Shown in pieces: positions 16,056-24,791 of a DNA stretch of 64,000 nt (position 1 is its first letter; every line of letters starts with the position of its first letter). The position numbers and the translations under genes are program-made. The notes under the pieces are model-generated. The model searched no databases. It saw only the letters and a list, made by a program, of their open reading frames with translations, and had not been told where the DNA came from. This DNA is from Acidobacteriota bacterium. GTDB taxonomy: Bacteria > Acidobacteriota > Terriglobia > Bryobacterales > Bryobacteraceae. The stretch is from contig JACTMJ010000010.1 of the NCBI GenBank assembly GCA_014584705.1, positions 1-64,000 on the forward strand, in the 5' to 3' direction.

Positions 16056-17246
16056 ATGCATGCCGACCCCCGCGCCGTGCTTACCGGTGTTCACTTTCTC
16101 AACGGAGACCAAGCCTGCTGCGAAGGTGCGCTCGCCGCGGGTGCGCGCTTTGCCGCCGGGTACCCCATCACTCCGTCGACGGAAATCGTGGAGCGCTTTT
16201 CGAAGCGGATCCCGCTCATCGGCGGCATCTTCATCCAGATGGAGGACGAACTGGCCGCCTCCATCGCGATCCAGGGTGCGGTGTGGGCGGGCGCGAAAGC
16301 CTTCACCGTCACATCCGGCCCCGGCTTCTCGTTGATGATGGAGCACATTGGCCTTGCCGCCATGACGGAAACGCCGTGCGTCTTCGTCGACGTGCAGCGT
16401 GGCGGCCCCTCCACCGGTCTGCCAACGCTTCCCGCCCAGGCCGACATGATGCAGGCCCGCTTCGGCTCTCACGGGGACTATCCGTGCATCGCTCTCTCGC
16501 CTGATTCGCCCCAGGAGTGCTTTCGACTGATGATCCGGGCCATGAACCTTGCGGAGGAGTTTCGTACCCCCGTCTTCCTGATGATGGATGAGGTTGTGGG
16601 GCACATGACCGAGCGTGTCGAAATCCCTCCAGCGGAGTGTATTGAAGTCACACCCCGCCGCCTTACCTCGAAGCCGCCCGAAGAGTACCGCCCCTACGAA
16701 ACCAACGGCAGTCTGGTGCCTGAAATGGCGGTCGCGGGCGAGGGCTACAAGTTTCATGTCACCGGCCTCACGCACGACGAACGCGGGTATCCCTCCATGA
16801 CACCGGAAACCCAGAACAAACTGATCCATCGCCTATTCGCAAAGATCGAAACGGCCAAGGGCCACATTATCCAGATCGAAGAGGACCGCACGGACGACGC
16901 CGAAGTGGTGGTGATCTCCTACGGCATCACTATGCGCGTGGCGGAGCGCGCCATCCAACTTGCCAGAGCGGAGGGCATCCCGACCGGAAAGCTGCGGTTG
17001 GTCACGGTCTGGCCGATTGCCGAGGAGCGCATCCGCGAACTGGCGGGCCGTGTGAAGGCATTTGTGGTGCCGGAACTTAATATGGGTCAGGTGGTTCTTG
17101 AGGTGGAACGCGTCACGGCCGGCCGCACCCGCATCATTCCCGTGCCGCACGCCGGGGGCACCGTCCACAGACCGGAACAGATCCTCGATGCGATTCGCCT
17201 TGGAGCCGGGTGTTACGGAATCGCGGAGCAAGGAGCGCAGCGATGA
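16056..17246 (+). CDS. korA: 2-oxoacid:ferredoxin oxidoreductase subunit alpha (2-oxoglutarate type likely)
   Basis: The alpha subunit contributes the pyrimidine side of the thiamine diphosphate site and the transketolase C-terminal domain. Seen are GDQACCEGALAAGARF, GYPITPSTEIVE, VTSGPGFSLMMEHIGLA and VDVQRGGPSTGLPTL, all typical of KorA. The C-terminal part (about 250-390) contains VISYGITMRVAERAI and PELNMGQVVLEVERV. The 396-residue length is usual. Together the complex oxidises (or, with reduced ferredoxin, forms) 2-oxoglutarate in the TCA cycle. 2-Oxoglutarate rather than pyruvate specificity is inferred from the split subunit order and similarity to KorA. It overlaps korB by four bases (ATGA). 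Confidence 0.92.
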   Translation: MHADPRAVLTGVHFLNGDQACCEGALAAGARFAAGYPITPSTEIVERFSKRIPLIGGIFIQMEDELAASIAIQGAVWAGAKAFTVTSGPGFSLMMEHIGLAAMTETPCVFVDVQRGGPSTGLPTLPAQADMMQARFGSHGDYPCIALSPDSPQECFRLMIRAMNLAEEFRTPVFLMMDEVVGHMTERVEIPPAECIEVTPRRLTSKPPEEYRPYETNGSLVPEMAVAGEGYKFHVTGLTHDERGYPSMTPETQNKLIHRLFAKIETAKGHIIQIEEDRTDDAEVVVISYGITMRVAERAIQLARAEGIPTGKLRLVTVWPIAEERIRELAGRVKAFVVPELNMGQVVLEVERVTAGRTRIIPVPHAGGTVHRPEQILDAIRLGAGCYGIAEQGAQR

Positions 17247-18175
17247 GCGCAACCATTGATTCAGCGGCAGCCGCCGCCTTCCCCATCTGTGAGAACCCGG
17301 TCGAACAATTTCTGCGAACAGACCGCATGCCCCACATCTGGTGCCCTGGCTGCGGCATCGGAACCACCGTGAACTGCTTCGCCCGCGCGCTGCTCAGGAC
17401 GAAGATTGACCCGAAGAAGGTCGTCATCGTCAGCGGCATCGGCTGCACCGGCCGCGTCGCGGGCTACGTACATCTGGATTCGTTCCACACCACGCACGGC
17501 CGCGCCATTCCCTTCGCCACCGGTCTCAAGCTGGCGAATCCGGAACTCACCGTGGTCGTCTATTCCGGCGATGGAGACCTCGCCTCCATTGGCGGCAATC
17601 ACCTCATCCACGCCGCCCGCCGCAATATCGATCTCAAGGTGATCTGCGTCAACAACCTCACGTACTCCATGACCGGCGGGCAGGCGGCCGCCACCACGCC
17701 GCGCGATGCCATCACCGCTACCTCGCCCTACGGGGCCTATGAGCCTCCGCTCAATCTTCCGCATCTGGTGGCGGCCGCCGGAGCCAGCTTCGTCTCACGC
17801 TGGACCACTTACCACGTCGCGCAGACCATGAAGGCCATGGAGCGAATGCTCACGCGCCGGGGCTTCTCATTCCTCGAAGTCATCAGCCCCTGTCCCACGC
17901 TCTTCCAGCGGCGCAACCGCCTTGGCGATGGCCTGGACACGATGAAGTCCTACAAGGAACTTGGCGTCACTCGCCACAACGCCAATCTCGCGGACCTGCA
18001 AATCACCATGGCGGGTGAGATCGTCGTCGGCAACTTCCTTGAAACGGAGCGTCCGGACTATCTCGAAGCCATGCAAGCGCACCTGCGCGCGCAATTGCAG
18101 GAGCAGTATGCCGACCCCTACGAGCACCCCGACGCGGCATCCTCGATGGAGATGGGAGACCTCGCATGCGGTTAA
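17243..18175 (+). CDS. korB: 2-oxoacid:ferredoxin oxidoreductase subunit beta
   Basis: The beta subunit binds the diphosphate of thiamine diphosphate. The motif GDGDLASIGGNHLIHAARRN continuing to VNN matches the GDG-(X25-30)-NN TPP fold. IWCPGCGIGT and GIGCTGRVAGY are also hallmarks. The start at 17243 (MSATIDSAAAA) overlaps the korA stop as ATGA, and the in-frame upstream start was rejected because it lies inside korA. At 310 residues it is of normal size. Its stop overlaps korC by ten bases, so translation of the operon is coupled. Confidence 0.93.
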   Translation: MSATIDSAAAAAFPICENPVEQFLRTDRMPHIWCPGCGIGTTVNCFARALLRTKIDPKKVVIVSGIGCTGRVAGYVHLDSFHTTHGRAIPFATGLKLANPELTVVVYSGDGDLASIGGNHLIHAARRNIDLKVICVNNLTYSMTGGQAAATTPRDAITATSPYGAYEPPLNLPHLVAAAGASFVSRWTTYHVAQTMKAMERMLTRRGFSFLEVISPCPTLFQRRNRLGDGLDTMKSYKELGVTRHNANLADLQITMAGEIVVGNFLETERPDYLEAMQAHLRAQLQEQYADPYEHPDAASSMEMGDLACG

Positions 18176-18768
18176 CGGAAATTCGAATCGCCGGCTTCGG
18201 CGGCCAAGGGGTGATCCTGGCCACGCAGATCCTGGGGAAAGCCGCCTCGATCTTTGACGGCCTCCACGCAACCATGACGCAGAGCTTCGGTCCCGAGGCG
18301 CGCGGCGGAGCCTGCTCCGCGCAGTTGATCGTTTCCGACGAACCCGTGCTCTACCCCTATGTCACCCAGGCCGACGTTCTGGTGGCGATGTCCCAGGAAG
18401 CGTATTCGAAGTTCGCCCGCGAAGGAAAGCCCGGCGGAATTCTGATCGTGGAGCGAGACCTCGTACAAGTGGGGCAAGTGCCGGAAGGGGTTCGCGTCTA
18501 CCCGCTTGCCGCCACCGGCATCGCGGAGAAACTGGGCAAGCGCGTAGTGCAAAACGTGGTGATGCTAGGCTTCCTCAACGCGATCGCCGGGGTCGTGAGT
18601 GCAGAGGCTCTGGAGAAGGCTGTCCTGAGTTCCGTGCCCGGCCACTTGGCCGAACTGAACCAGCGCGCGCTTCAGGCGGGCGCACACGCGGGTGAAAACA
18701 TCCTCAGCGAATCCGCAGTGCCTATTGCAACGCCTTCTGTATGGCTGCCTCCGCCACCGGCGCCATGA
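18166..18768 (+). CDS. korC: 2-oxoacid:ferredoxin oxidoreductase subunit gamma
   Basis: The 200-residue protein begins MRLTEIRIAGFGGQGVILAT and contains TQSFGPEARGGACSAQLIVSDE, the standard gamma-subunit features. Its last 16 or so codons run into the 3' end of the convergent SGNH hydrolase gene (18722-18768), giving a 47-base tail-to-tail overlap. The C-terminal stretch (VPIATPSVWLPPPPAP) is proline-rich and does not look like the family. A stop may have been lost and the frame extended. Confidence 0.9.
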   Translation: MRLTEIRIAGFGGQGVILATQILGKAASIFDGLHATMTQSFGPEARGGACSAQLIVSDEPVLYPYVTQADVLVAMSQEAYSKFAREGKPGGILIVERDLVQVGQVPEGVRVYPLAATGIAEKLGKRVVQNVVMLGFLNAIAGVVSAEALEKAVLSSVPGHLAELNQRALQAGAHAGENILSESAVPIATPSVWLPPPPAP

Positions 18769-19543
18769 GCTTGTAGCCCGCGGCGTTGGGGTGGAGCCCG
18801 TCCTCGGAATAGCCGTCCTTCAGCCAGCCCTTCTCATCGACGAATGCGGAGTAGTAGTCGGCGTAGATGGCGCCCACTTTCCCCGCGTACTCCCGCAGCC
18901 ACGCGTTCAGCTTCAAGATGTCCGCGGGCGGGCGACGGTCCGTCATGCGTGACCGCGACGGTGGTCTTCCGTTGGCGGATGCTCCGGATCTCGCGGCCTC
19001 CCGCTGCTTGCGCTCGTAGGGGTAATTGCTCACCGGCATCACCGCGCACAACACCACTTTGATTCCGTGCTGCTGTGCCAATTCGGTCATTGCCATGAAA
19101 TTCTGCTCGATCATTTCCGCCGTCATCGGTCCCGTATTCCGCGCGATGTCGTTCGTGCCCGCAAGCAGAATCATCACCTTCGGCTTGAGCGCGATCACAT
19201 CCGCGTACATGCGCGCCAGCATCTGCGGCGTCGTCTGGCCGCCAATGCCCCGGTTCACGTAAGGCTTTCCGGGGAAGTATTCTTCCAGCTTCCAGCCGTC
19301 GGTGATCGAGTCGCCCAGAAACACTACCCGGTTCGGCTCGGCAGGCCGTTTCTTCAGTTCCTCATTCGCGGCGTGGTAGCGGCCAAGCTGGTTCCAATCC
19401 TGCAGTTGGTCAGTAAGCCGCTGGGCAGCGGAAGCCAGGCAGCAGCCAGCCACGGGCGGATCAAACTCATCCACAAGTTGGGCGTAGGCATGGCCGCCAA
19501 TCAAGAAAACACCAAGAACCGCACAGATCGCTTTGCGTAGCAT
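18722..19543 (-). CDS. Secreted SGNH/GDSL hydrolase
   Basis: This is a serine esterase/acetylhydrolase of the GDSL family. The start at 19543 gives MLRKAICAVLGVFLIGGHAYA, a signal peptide; a longer frame upstream was rejected. Block I is VVFLGDSITDGW with catalytic Ser79, block II GIGGQTTPQMLARM, block III LAGTNDIARN, and block V DGLHPNAAGY with the catalytic Asp-x-x-His. It resembles platelet-activating-factor acetylhydrolase-like members. The substrate is unknown, and an acetylated polysaccharide is a fair guess. It is 273 residues long and convergent with korC. Confidence 0.87.
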   Translation of the reverse strand: MLRKAICAVLGVFLIGGHAYAQLVDEFDPPVAGCCLASAAQRLTDQLQDWNQLGRYHAANEELKKRPAEPNRVVFLGDSITDGWKLEEYFPGKPYVNRGIGGQTTPQMLARMYADVIALKPKVMILLAGTNDIARNTGPMTAEMIEQNFMAMTELAQQHGIKVVLCAVMPVSNYPYERKQREAARSGASANGRPPSRSRMTDRRPPADILKLNAWLREYAGKVGAIYADYYSAFVDEKGWLKDGYSEDGLHPNAAGYKLMAPVAEAAIQKALQ

Positions 19544-19770
19544 GAAACCTCGGGATGACTGAAATCGCGGATCGGGTCCGCTCCGGCTCATACGCCCTAC
19601 TACCAGATATCAGATCCGGGGCCGCCGTCACAATCGCGCCCCTTCCGCTTCCTGGTACCGCTGTGCCCGTCAGCCTGTTGCATGGAGCCCGCATGCAGCG
19701 TCACCCGCGCGGCGTTGCGGGCCGCACCAATCTGATATTCTTGAAAACCGTTGAGAAAGGAGATGCGCGA

Positions 19771-20565
19771 ATGGGGATGGAGTCTCAGCGGCGGAAGAAC
19801 AGCGGTGGATCGGGAACTCCTCCCATAAACTCCCAAGCGTTCTCGCGCCGCGCGCTCGGAGGCTTGCTTGCGGGTGCGGCGGTCCCCGCGTCGATGGCAC
19901 GGCAGAACACGTCTCAACCCAAGAAGATCCTCGTTGCCGGCGGACATCCCGATGACCCGGAAACGGCTTGCGGCGGCACCATCCTCCGCTATGTCGATGC
20001 GGGTTATCAGGCCGTGATCGTCTACCTCACTCGCGGCGAAGCAGGCATCCCCGGTGTATCCCACGACGAGGCGGCGCGCATCCGCACGGCGGAAGCGGAG
20101 AAGGCCTGCAAGTTGATGAAGGCTCGCCCAGTATTCGCGGGGCAGATTGATGGATCGAGTGAGGTCACCCCGGCCCGCTATGCCCAAATGCGCACCATCC
20201 TCGAGAAGGAAGCACCGGACTTGATCTTCACCCATTGGCCCGTGGATACACACCCGGACCACCGGCACTGCGCCAACCTCATCCTCAACGCCTGGATCGA
20301 ACTCCAGCGCCCGCAGCCGCTTTTCTACTTCGAAGTGGCCACCGGCAGCCAAACCCAGATCTTCCATCCCACGGACTACGTCGATATCACGGCCACCGTG
20401 GAACGCAAGCACGAAGCCTGTTTTGTCCATGTAAGTCAGAAGATCCGTGAACACTACGGCCGGAATCATGGACCCATGGAGCGCTTCCGCGGCCTCGAAG
20501 CGCGCTGCAGTTCCGCGGAGGCTTTTGTACGGCACGCACAGGGACCGGACGCCGTACTAATCTAA
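19771..20565 (+). CDS. PIG-L family deacetylase with Tat-like leader
   Basis: Zinc-dependent N-acetylglucosamine deacetylases of the LmbE/PIG-L family carry a HPDD motif, seen here as GGHPDDPE (His59, Asp61, Asp62), and the later metal ligand in THPDHRH. The start at 19771 has GAAAGGAG eight bases upstream. Residues 22-45 (SQAFSRRALGGLLAGAAVPASMA) look like a twin-arginine leader, so the enzyme is probably exported. It is 264 residues long. Likely substrates are N-acetylated sugars; the exact one is not visible. It lies between two minus-strand genes and is probably monocistronic. Confidence 0.85.
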   Translation: MGMESQRRKNSGGSGTPPINSQAFSRRALGGLLAGAAVPASMARQNTSQPKKILVAGGHPDDPETACGGTILRYVDAGYQAVIVYLTRGEAGIPGVSHDEAARIRTAEAEKACKLMKARPVFAGQIDGSSEVTPARYAQMRTILEKEAPDLIFTHWPVDTHPDHRHCANLILNAWIELQRPQPLFYFEVATGSQTQIFHPTDYVDITATVERKHEACFVHVSQKIREHYGRNHGPMERFRGLEARCSSAEAFVRHAQGPDAVLI

Positions 20566-20646
20566 GCATGCCAGCCCGGAGTTCCGTCCTCGGCGGCATG
20601 ATTGCATCTCCTCCCGACTTTGCAAACGGCAGTGCAACGTGAGCTG

Positions 20647-21390
20647 TCACGCACGCGTGCGGTCCTTGCCCCGCTCGATCGTGACGGCCAATTCGCGGAG
20701 CAGAGCCGCACCGTTCCCACGATAGGCGCTGCCATGCTGGCACGCGAGCATCGACGGCTGAAGGCGCGCCAGCCGCTCCAGCGTTTCCGTTGTGCTCGTC
20801 GCGTGCGCGTAGTAGTCCATCGCTTCGCGCATCCCCTCGCTTGCCGTGAGAATCTCGGATTCCGTCACGGCCGGCATGTCCGCTCCCGGTTGCGTGAACA
20901 GGTCGCCGCAGAGCAGCGTCCCGGTGGAGATGTCAAGGAGGATGCCGCAATCCCAGCCGTGCGGCACGTGCGGCGTATAGAACCATTTCATTCGCCGGCT
21001 GCCGATGGAAAACTCCTCGCCATCCGCCATCGCGCGAGGCGGCCGAACGGAATAGTCGTTGAGCGAAGTCAGAACGCCGATCTCGGAGCCGAAGGCGGTC
21101 GCTTCGGGTGCGGCTTGGAGGAACTCGTTCAGCGCGCCGAACTCGTCCCCTTCAAAGTGAGACCCGCCGATCCAGCGCAGCCTTCCGGCGGGCATCGGCT
21201 TCCCGACGGCCTCAACCGTAACGGGGAACAGTTTGCGATACCCAGTATGAAACAGCAGCGGTTCGTCATCGGCGATGAGGTACGAATTGAAGGTGAATCC
21301 TCCGGGAACGACATCCATTGGAGTGCAGATCCGATAAATTCCTCTGGCAACCTCGTCGATTCGCGTCCCGGTTCCAGTGTTCGCGATCAT
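20647..21390 (-). CDS. Metallo-beta-lactamase-fold protein of the oxygen-binding diiron type
   Basis: The 247-residue protein (start 21390, MIANTGTGTRIDEVARGIYR) has the H-x-E-x-D ligand set seen in flavodiiron proteins and ODP domains (GSHFEGDE, His78/Glu80/Asp82). A later HVPHGWD and LLCGDLFTQPG supply the third His and bridging Asp. Flavodiiron proteins use this site to reduce O2 or NO, and stand-alone ODPs serve as oxygen sensors. No flavodoxin domain is attached. I infer a diiron redox or sensor protein rather than a hydrolase. A longer N-terminal frame exists but has no family match. Confidence 0.78.
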   Translation of the reverse strand: MIANTGTGTRIDEVARGIYRICTPMDVVPGGFTFNSYLIADDEPLLFHTGYRKLFPVTVEAVGKPMPAGRLRWIGGSHFEGDEFGALNEFLQAAPEATAFGSEIGVLTSLNDYSVRPPRAMADGEEFSIGSRRMKWFYTPHVPHGWDCGILLDISTGTLLCGDLFTQPGADMPAVTESEILTASEGMREAMDYYAHATSTTETLERLARLQPSMLACQHGSAYRGNGAALLRELAVTIERGKDRTRA

Positions 21391-22187
21391 GTTGGCCCAT
21401 CCCCATTTCTGTGTGATTTTCGGGCTGGCTTTCCACCGAAATTCCCCGCTTCGCCCGGCGTCGCGGCGGACGCCTGAAAATCGGGGATGACCATCGCGGA
21501 AACTCGAAATCGCCGGCCCCAAGACGGCGAGAGAGTAGGAACCACGATCGATGACGCTGTGAGTCTAAGCCACTGGAAGCGGGATCGCAAGCGCCCCGCC
21601 GATACTCGCTCGTTGGTCGCATTGGTCTGCCGCCGAGTTTTGATTCCCGTCTGCTAGCTCGAAAGTCTCCGACCGTCTGTTCGAGTCGCGGTGCCGTCGA
21701 GCCAGTTATCGCTGTGGAGTCGGACACACGAATACGGAGCCCAGCCAACTGGACGGCAGCCCTGTTTGGAGCGAATCGTCGTCCACCCGGACAATGGGAG
21801 TGAACGCCGCGACCCAGACATCCAGCTTCCGATTTGCACGGAAGATGCGCGGAATCCGTGTCCGCCGGGCGGCCGATGGGCTTAACCACCATGGTTGAGT
21901 TCGAACCTCAGATGCGCACGTCTCGAACTGGAGAACTGCGCCGAAACGCAAATACTGGCGAATGTGTGGGATATGGGTGCGAGGTCAGACAGGAAGGGTG
22001 TCAACGAGATCAGGCAGCGAAAAGTTCGCGTTTCGAAAGCTGGTTCCCCTCGGTCAACGGTGCTCGAATTTTCTCTCCGCGCACAGCTATTTCTTTTCAA
22101 CGACTTACGAAGGGTGAAATGGTACGCCTTCCGGCTGGAGACCCCTGTGCGAGTTTGTGCAGCTCTGTTGACACCTACGGGTGTTCG
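21391..22187. other. Spacer without a convincing gene
   Basis: About 800 bases between the MBL-fold gene and the AbiE-like pair. Several short open frames cross it on both strands, none with a family resemblance, good ribosome binding site or consistent codon use. Near its right end ACACC...GGTGT forms a small inverted repeat (about 22171-22184). It marks the left edge of the accessory island. Confidence 0.5.
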
Positions 22188-22241
22188 AACTATCATGGCC
22201 ATGTGAACTAACGTGGCCGTGTGAGTTATCATGGCCGTGAG
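22188..22241 (+). promoter_or_regulatory. Three 18-bp direct repeats upstream of the AbiE-like operon (putative operator)
   Basis: Units AACTATCATGGCCATGTG (22188-22205), AACTAACGTGGCCGTGTG (22206-22223) and AGTTATCATGGCCGTGAG (22224-22241) lie head to tail and end 14 bases before the start codon. The position suits autoregulation by the winged-helix protein encoded next, as known for AbiEi antitoxins. No clear -10/-35 was identified. Confidence 0.7.
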
Positions 22242-22255
22242 ATCACGAGGACACC

Positions 22256-23434
22256 ATGGCTCCTGTTGAGCAGGATATCTACCAGTGGGTGAGCGACGCC
22301 TTTCGCCAGGCATCCTGGCGCATCCAGCGGCCCCGTAGCGGAGGTCGACTGCAGCACGACTTGATTGTGGAAGGCGGCGGGCGAAAGTACGCTGTCCAGA
22401 TCAAGCGTTCGTCGGAAGGTCGCCGCGACCGTGTGATTCCACTGCTATCGCAAGCCATCCTCGAAGCACAAGCATTCGCGAGAGAAGTGGGTGAGCCTAC
22501 CATTCCGGTTGCCGTGGTGGGAGCCCCACGCATTGCCCCTGCCGTTGTGGATGCTGTTCAGCAGTTCCTTCAGTTGACCGCTCCGGATGTCGGCACTGGG
22601 ATCGTGGATGGAGACGGGATGCGGGCATTCTGGGGGCACGGACTTGAGGTTCTCAACAGGCAACCGTCGCCAAAGAGGCGCCGTGACATCCCGAAAGCGA
22701 TCGGACCACGACTGCCACGCCTGTTCTCTGACCTGAATCAGTGGATGCTGAAGCTGCTTCTGGCGGAGGCGATTCCGGAACAGTTTTTGTCAGCGCCCCG
22801 GGCACAGTACCGGAACGCAACCGAACTTGCCAGGGCAGCGGGCGTATCACTTATGAGCGCGTCCCGTCTATTGCAGCAGTTGGAGAAGGATGGTTTCGTC
22901 GATCTAAGCGAGGAACCACTGCAATTGGTGCGGATCCCCGAACTACTAAGCCGCTGGTCGGCTTGGCGAGATCGTTTCCAGGAGTTTCCCGTCAGGTGGT
23001 TGGTAAAGCAAGATCGGTCCGCGCTTGGTGCGGTGCTGAAGTCATACACTGCCGAAATCGCCTCGGCCGGCAGGTCTGCCACTGATCGTGGACGACAGCC
23101 TAGAGTATGCCTCGGGCTATTTGCGGCCGCCGATGCGCTAGGATTCGGCTTCGTATATGGTGTGCCGCCCCATGTTTATATGGACAGGTTTGATTTGGGG
23201 GTGCTCCAAAGACTCGGGCTTTCCGTAGAGGGAGCAGAGAACAGCCCGGACGCGATTATCCGCGTGCCTGGGAATCCGGAGTCGGTGTTCCGCGCCGCCG
23301 TCGTGAAGGACGGGGTGCCGTGCGCCGACATTTTGCAGGTGTGGCTCGATGTTTCTGATCACCCCTCCCGCGGTAGGGTCCAAGCAGATGAGATCGCGCG
23401 GCGCGCTCTCGGTCAGTTCCTGAGGAAGAAGTGA
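22256..23434 (+). CDS. AbiEi-like regulator/antitoxin candidate with a restriction-nuclease-like N-terminus
   Basis: The 392-residue protein has three visible parts. Residues 1-125 look like a PD-(D/E)xK-type fold: HDLIVEGGGRKYAVQIK with Asp35 and a Q-x-K (48-50) in the right spacing, then a helix. Residues 186-225 (NATELARAAGVSLMSASRLLQQLEKDGFV) form a winged helix-turn-helix. The rest (about 230-392) is a mixed domain resembling the C-terminal region of AbiEi-type proteins. The stop overlaps the next gene's start (TGATG), the usual layout of AbiEi antitoxin plus AbiEii toxin. Whether the N-terminal domain cuts DNA is unknown. An alternative reading is a defence-associated transcription factor. 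Confidence 0.6.
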   Translation: MAPVEQDIYQWVSDAFRQASWRIQRPRSGGRLQHDLIVEGGGRKYAVQIKRSSEGRRDRVIPLLSQAILEAQAFAREVGEPTIPVAVVGAPRIAPAVVDAVQQFLQLTAPDVGTGIVDGDGMRAFWGHGLEVLNRQPSPKRRRDIPKAIGPRLPRLFSDLNQWMLKLLLAEAIPEQFLSAPRAQYRNATELARAAGVSLMSASRLLQQLEKDGFVDLSEEPLQLVRIPELLSRWSAWRDRFQEFPVRWLVKQDRSALGAVLKSYTAEIASAGRSATDRGRQPRVCLGLFAAADALGFGFVYGVPPHVYMDRFDLGVLQRLGLSVEGAENSPDAIIRVPGNPESVFRAAVVKDGVPCADILQVWLDVSDHPSRGRVQADEIARRALGQFLRKK

Positions 23435-24255
23435 TGCAACTTGCACCCGATATCGCCGGCTTCTCCCGACTGGTTACCGCACTCGACCCGTGGCTGGATC
23501 AGGTGGTTATCATCGGCGGCTGGGCACATCGGTTGTACCACCAGCACTCCTCTGCGCAGCGGCTGGATTTCTCGCCGCTCATCACGTTTGATGCCGATGT
23601 CGCGCTGCCTCTGACCTTGCCAGCCCAGCCACCCACCATTCGAGAAGCTCTCGTCGCCCACGGATTCGAGGAGGAATTCCGAGGAGACGACATGCCTCCA
23701 GCGACTCATTACCACTTGGGCGAGGAAGACAGCGGTTTCTACGCGGAGTTCCTGACGCCGCTCACCGGAAGTGAGCGATCTAGATCCGGCAGACGAAAGG
23801 CGACCGCGCATGTTGGCGGTGTGAACTCTCAGCAATTACGATTCATCGAACTGCTTCTTGCGCATCCATGGATCGTTGAACTCCGGGCGGAGGAGTTTGG
23901 CTTGCCCGCCAGAAAATTGCTCCGGGTAGCAAACCCTGTCGCATTCCTTGCGCAAAAACTGCTGATTCACCAAAAGCGAAGCGCTGAAGACCAGGCAAAG
24001 GACATCCTCTATGTGCACGACACCCTGCAGGTGTTCGGTGCCCGCCTAGGCGATCTGCGGAACGAGTGGACCAGCCGGATACGTCCCGGCCTGCACCCTA
24101 AGGCTGCGAAAACCGTTGAGACCGCGCACACCTGGCTTTTCGGAGACGTGACAGATGCCATCCGGGAGGCGGCATCTATTCCTGCCGACAGACGGATGAC
24201 TCCGGAAGGTCTACGCGCCGCTTGCCAGTACGGGCTCCGGCTGATCGTGGCGTGA
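23434..24255 (+). CDS. Nucleotidyltransferase-fold protein, AbiEii-type toxin candidate
   Basis: AbiEii toxins of type IV-style systems are nucleotidyltransferases that disable tRNAs or other targets with GTP or CTP. The 273-residue protein shows the NTase pattern: VVIIGGWAHRLYHQH (GG at 28-29), then FDADVAL with the Asp-x-Asp metal pair (53/55). The C-terminal half is helical and contains KLLIHQKRSAEDQAKDILYVHDTL. The ATG at 23434 shares one base with the upstream stop and has TGAGGAAG before it. A GTG three bases earlier is possible. Confidence 0.65.
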   Translation: MQLAPDIAGFSRLVTALDPWLDQVVIIGGWAHRLYHQHSSAQRLDFSPLITFDADVALPLTLPAQPPTIREALVAHGFEEEFRGDDMPPATHYHLGEEDSGFYAEFLTPLTGSERSRSGRRKATAHVGGVNSQQLRFIELLLAHPWIVELRAEEFGLPARKLLRVANPVAFLAQKLLIHQKRSAEDQAKDILYVHDTLQVFGARLGDLRNEWTSRIRPGLHPKAAKTVETAHTWLFGDVTDAIREAASIPADRRMTPEGLRAACQYGLRLIVA

Positions 24256-24266
24256 CCAGATCGGGC

Positions 24267-24308
24267 AGTCATAGCACGATCGCGGCAAGTCATAACACAC
24301 CCCTGTCA
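24267..24308 (+). repeat. Two 21-bp direct repeats after the AbiE-like pair
   Basis: AGTCATAGCACGATCGCGGCA (24267-24287) and AGTCATAACACACCCCTGTCA (24288-24308) share AGTCATA(G/A)CAC at the same spacing. On the other strand they read GTG..TTATGACT, loosely like the GTGTGAGTTATCATG of the upstream operator repeats, so both may be sites for the same regulator. That link is weak. Confidence 0.4.
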
Positions 24309-24387
24309 ATCGAGAGAACCTGTCAAGCGAAACTCAGGCGAAGGCTTTTCGACTGTGGAAATCCTGTGGAAAACGCCGTTTTTGGCT

Positions 24388-24699
24388 TCAGTTGACAGCT
24401 TTTTCGAACTGGAGAATTTTCCGATGCGGATCTTGTATCTCATTGATTATAAAACGCATGCCAAAGATACGCTCCCTATGTTGATCGACATTAATATGTA
24501 TTAATGTAAAAATCCCCTCGGTCAACGCTTTTCGAAGTTTCTCCACAACTCTCTCTTTGGTCTCCCAAGTAGATGGTGCCGGTTTGCGGAGCTCCATTTG
24601 TGTGACATCGTGCGTAATCGGACAGCGCGCGTGTGGAGTGAATGCCACCGCCTCTTGCAGAGACTGTATTTCGGATGGCCGCCAACACTCAGGCAACAA
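24388..24699 (-). CDS. Small hypothetical protein
   Basis: An open frame of 103 residues beginning MLPECWRPSEIQSLQE in the otherwise empty stretch between the AbiE-like pair and the IS630 element. The C-terminal half (EGIFTLIHINVDQHRERIFG) looks protein-like and the region is more AT-rich than its surroundings, but I recognise no family and no strong ribosome binding site. It could be real, a fragment, or chance. Its left end lies close to the stop of the AbiEii-like gene and its right end about 90 bases from the IS630 inverted repeat. Confidence 0.3.
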   Translation of the reverse strand: MLPECWRPSEIQSLQEAVAFTPHARCPITHDVTQMELRKPAPSTWETKERVVEKLRKALTEGIFTLIHINVDQHRERIFGMRFIINEIQDPHRKILQFEKAVN

Positions 24700-24791
24700 G
24701 GTGGGGTGAGCAAGTCAACAAACGTCCACTTGGCCAGATGTCCGAAACAGCAAGGCGTTTGCGGGTCGGATGGGTTGGATGGATTCTGATC

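Noticed and set aside
24267-24308. The downstream 21-bp repeats as a CRISPR or attachment site
   Set aside because: Only two units with no spacers, no cas genes and no integrase nearby.
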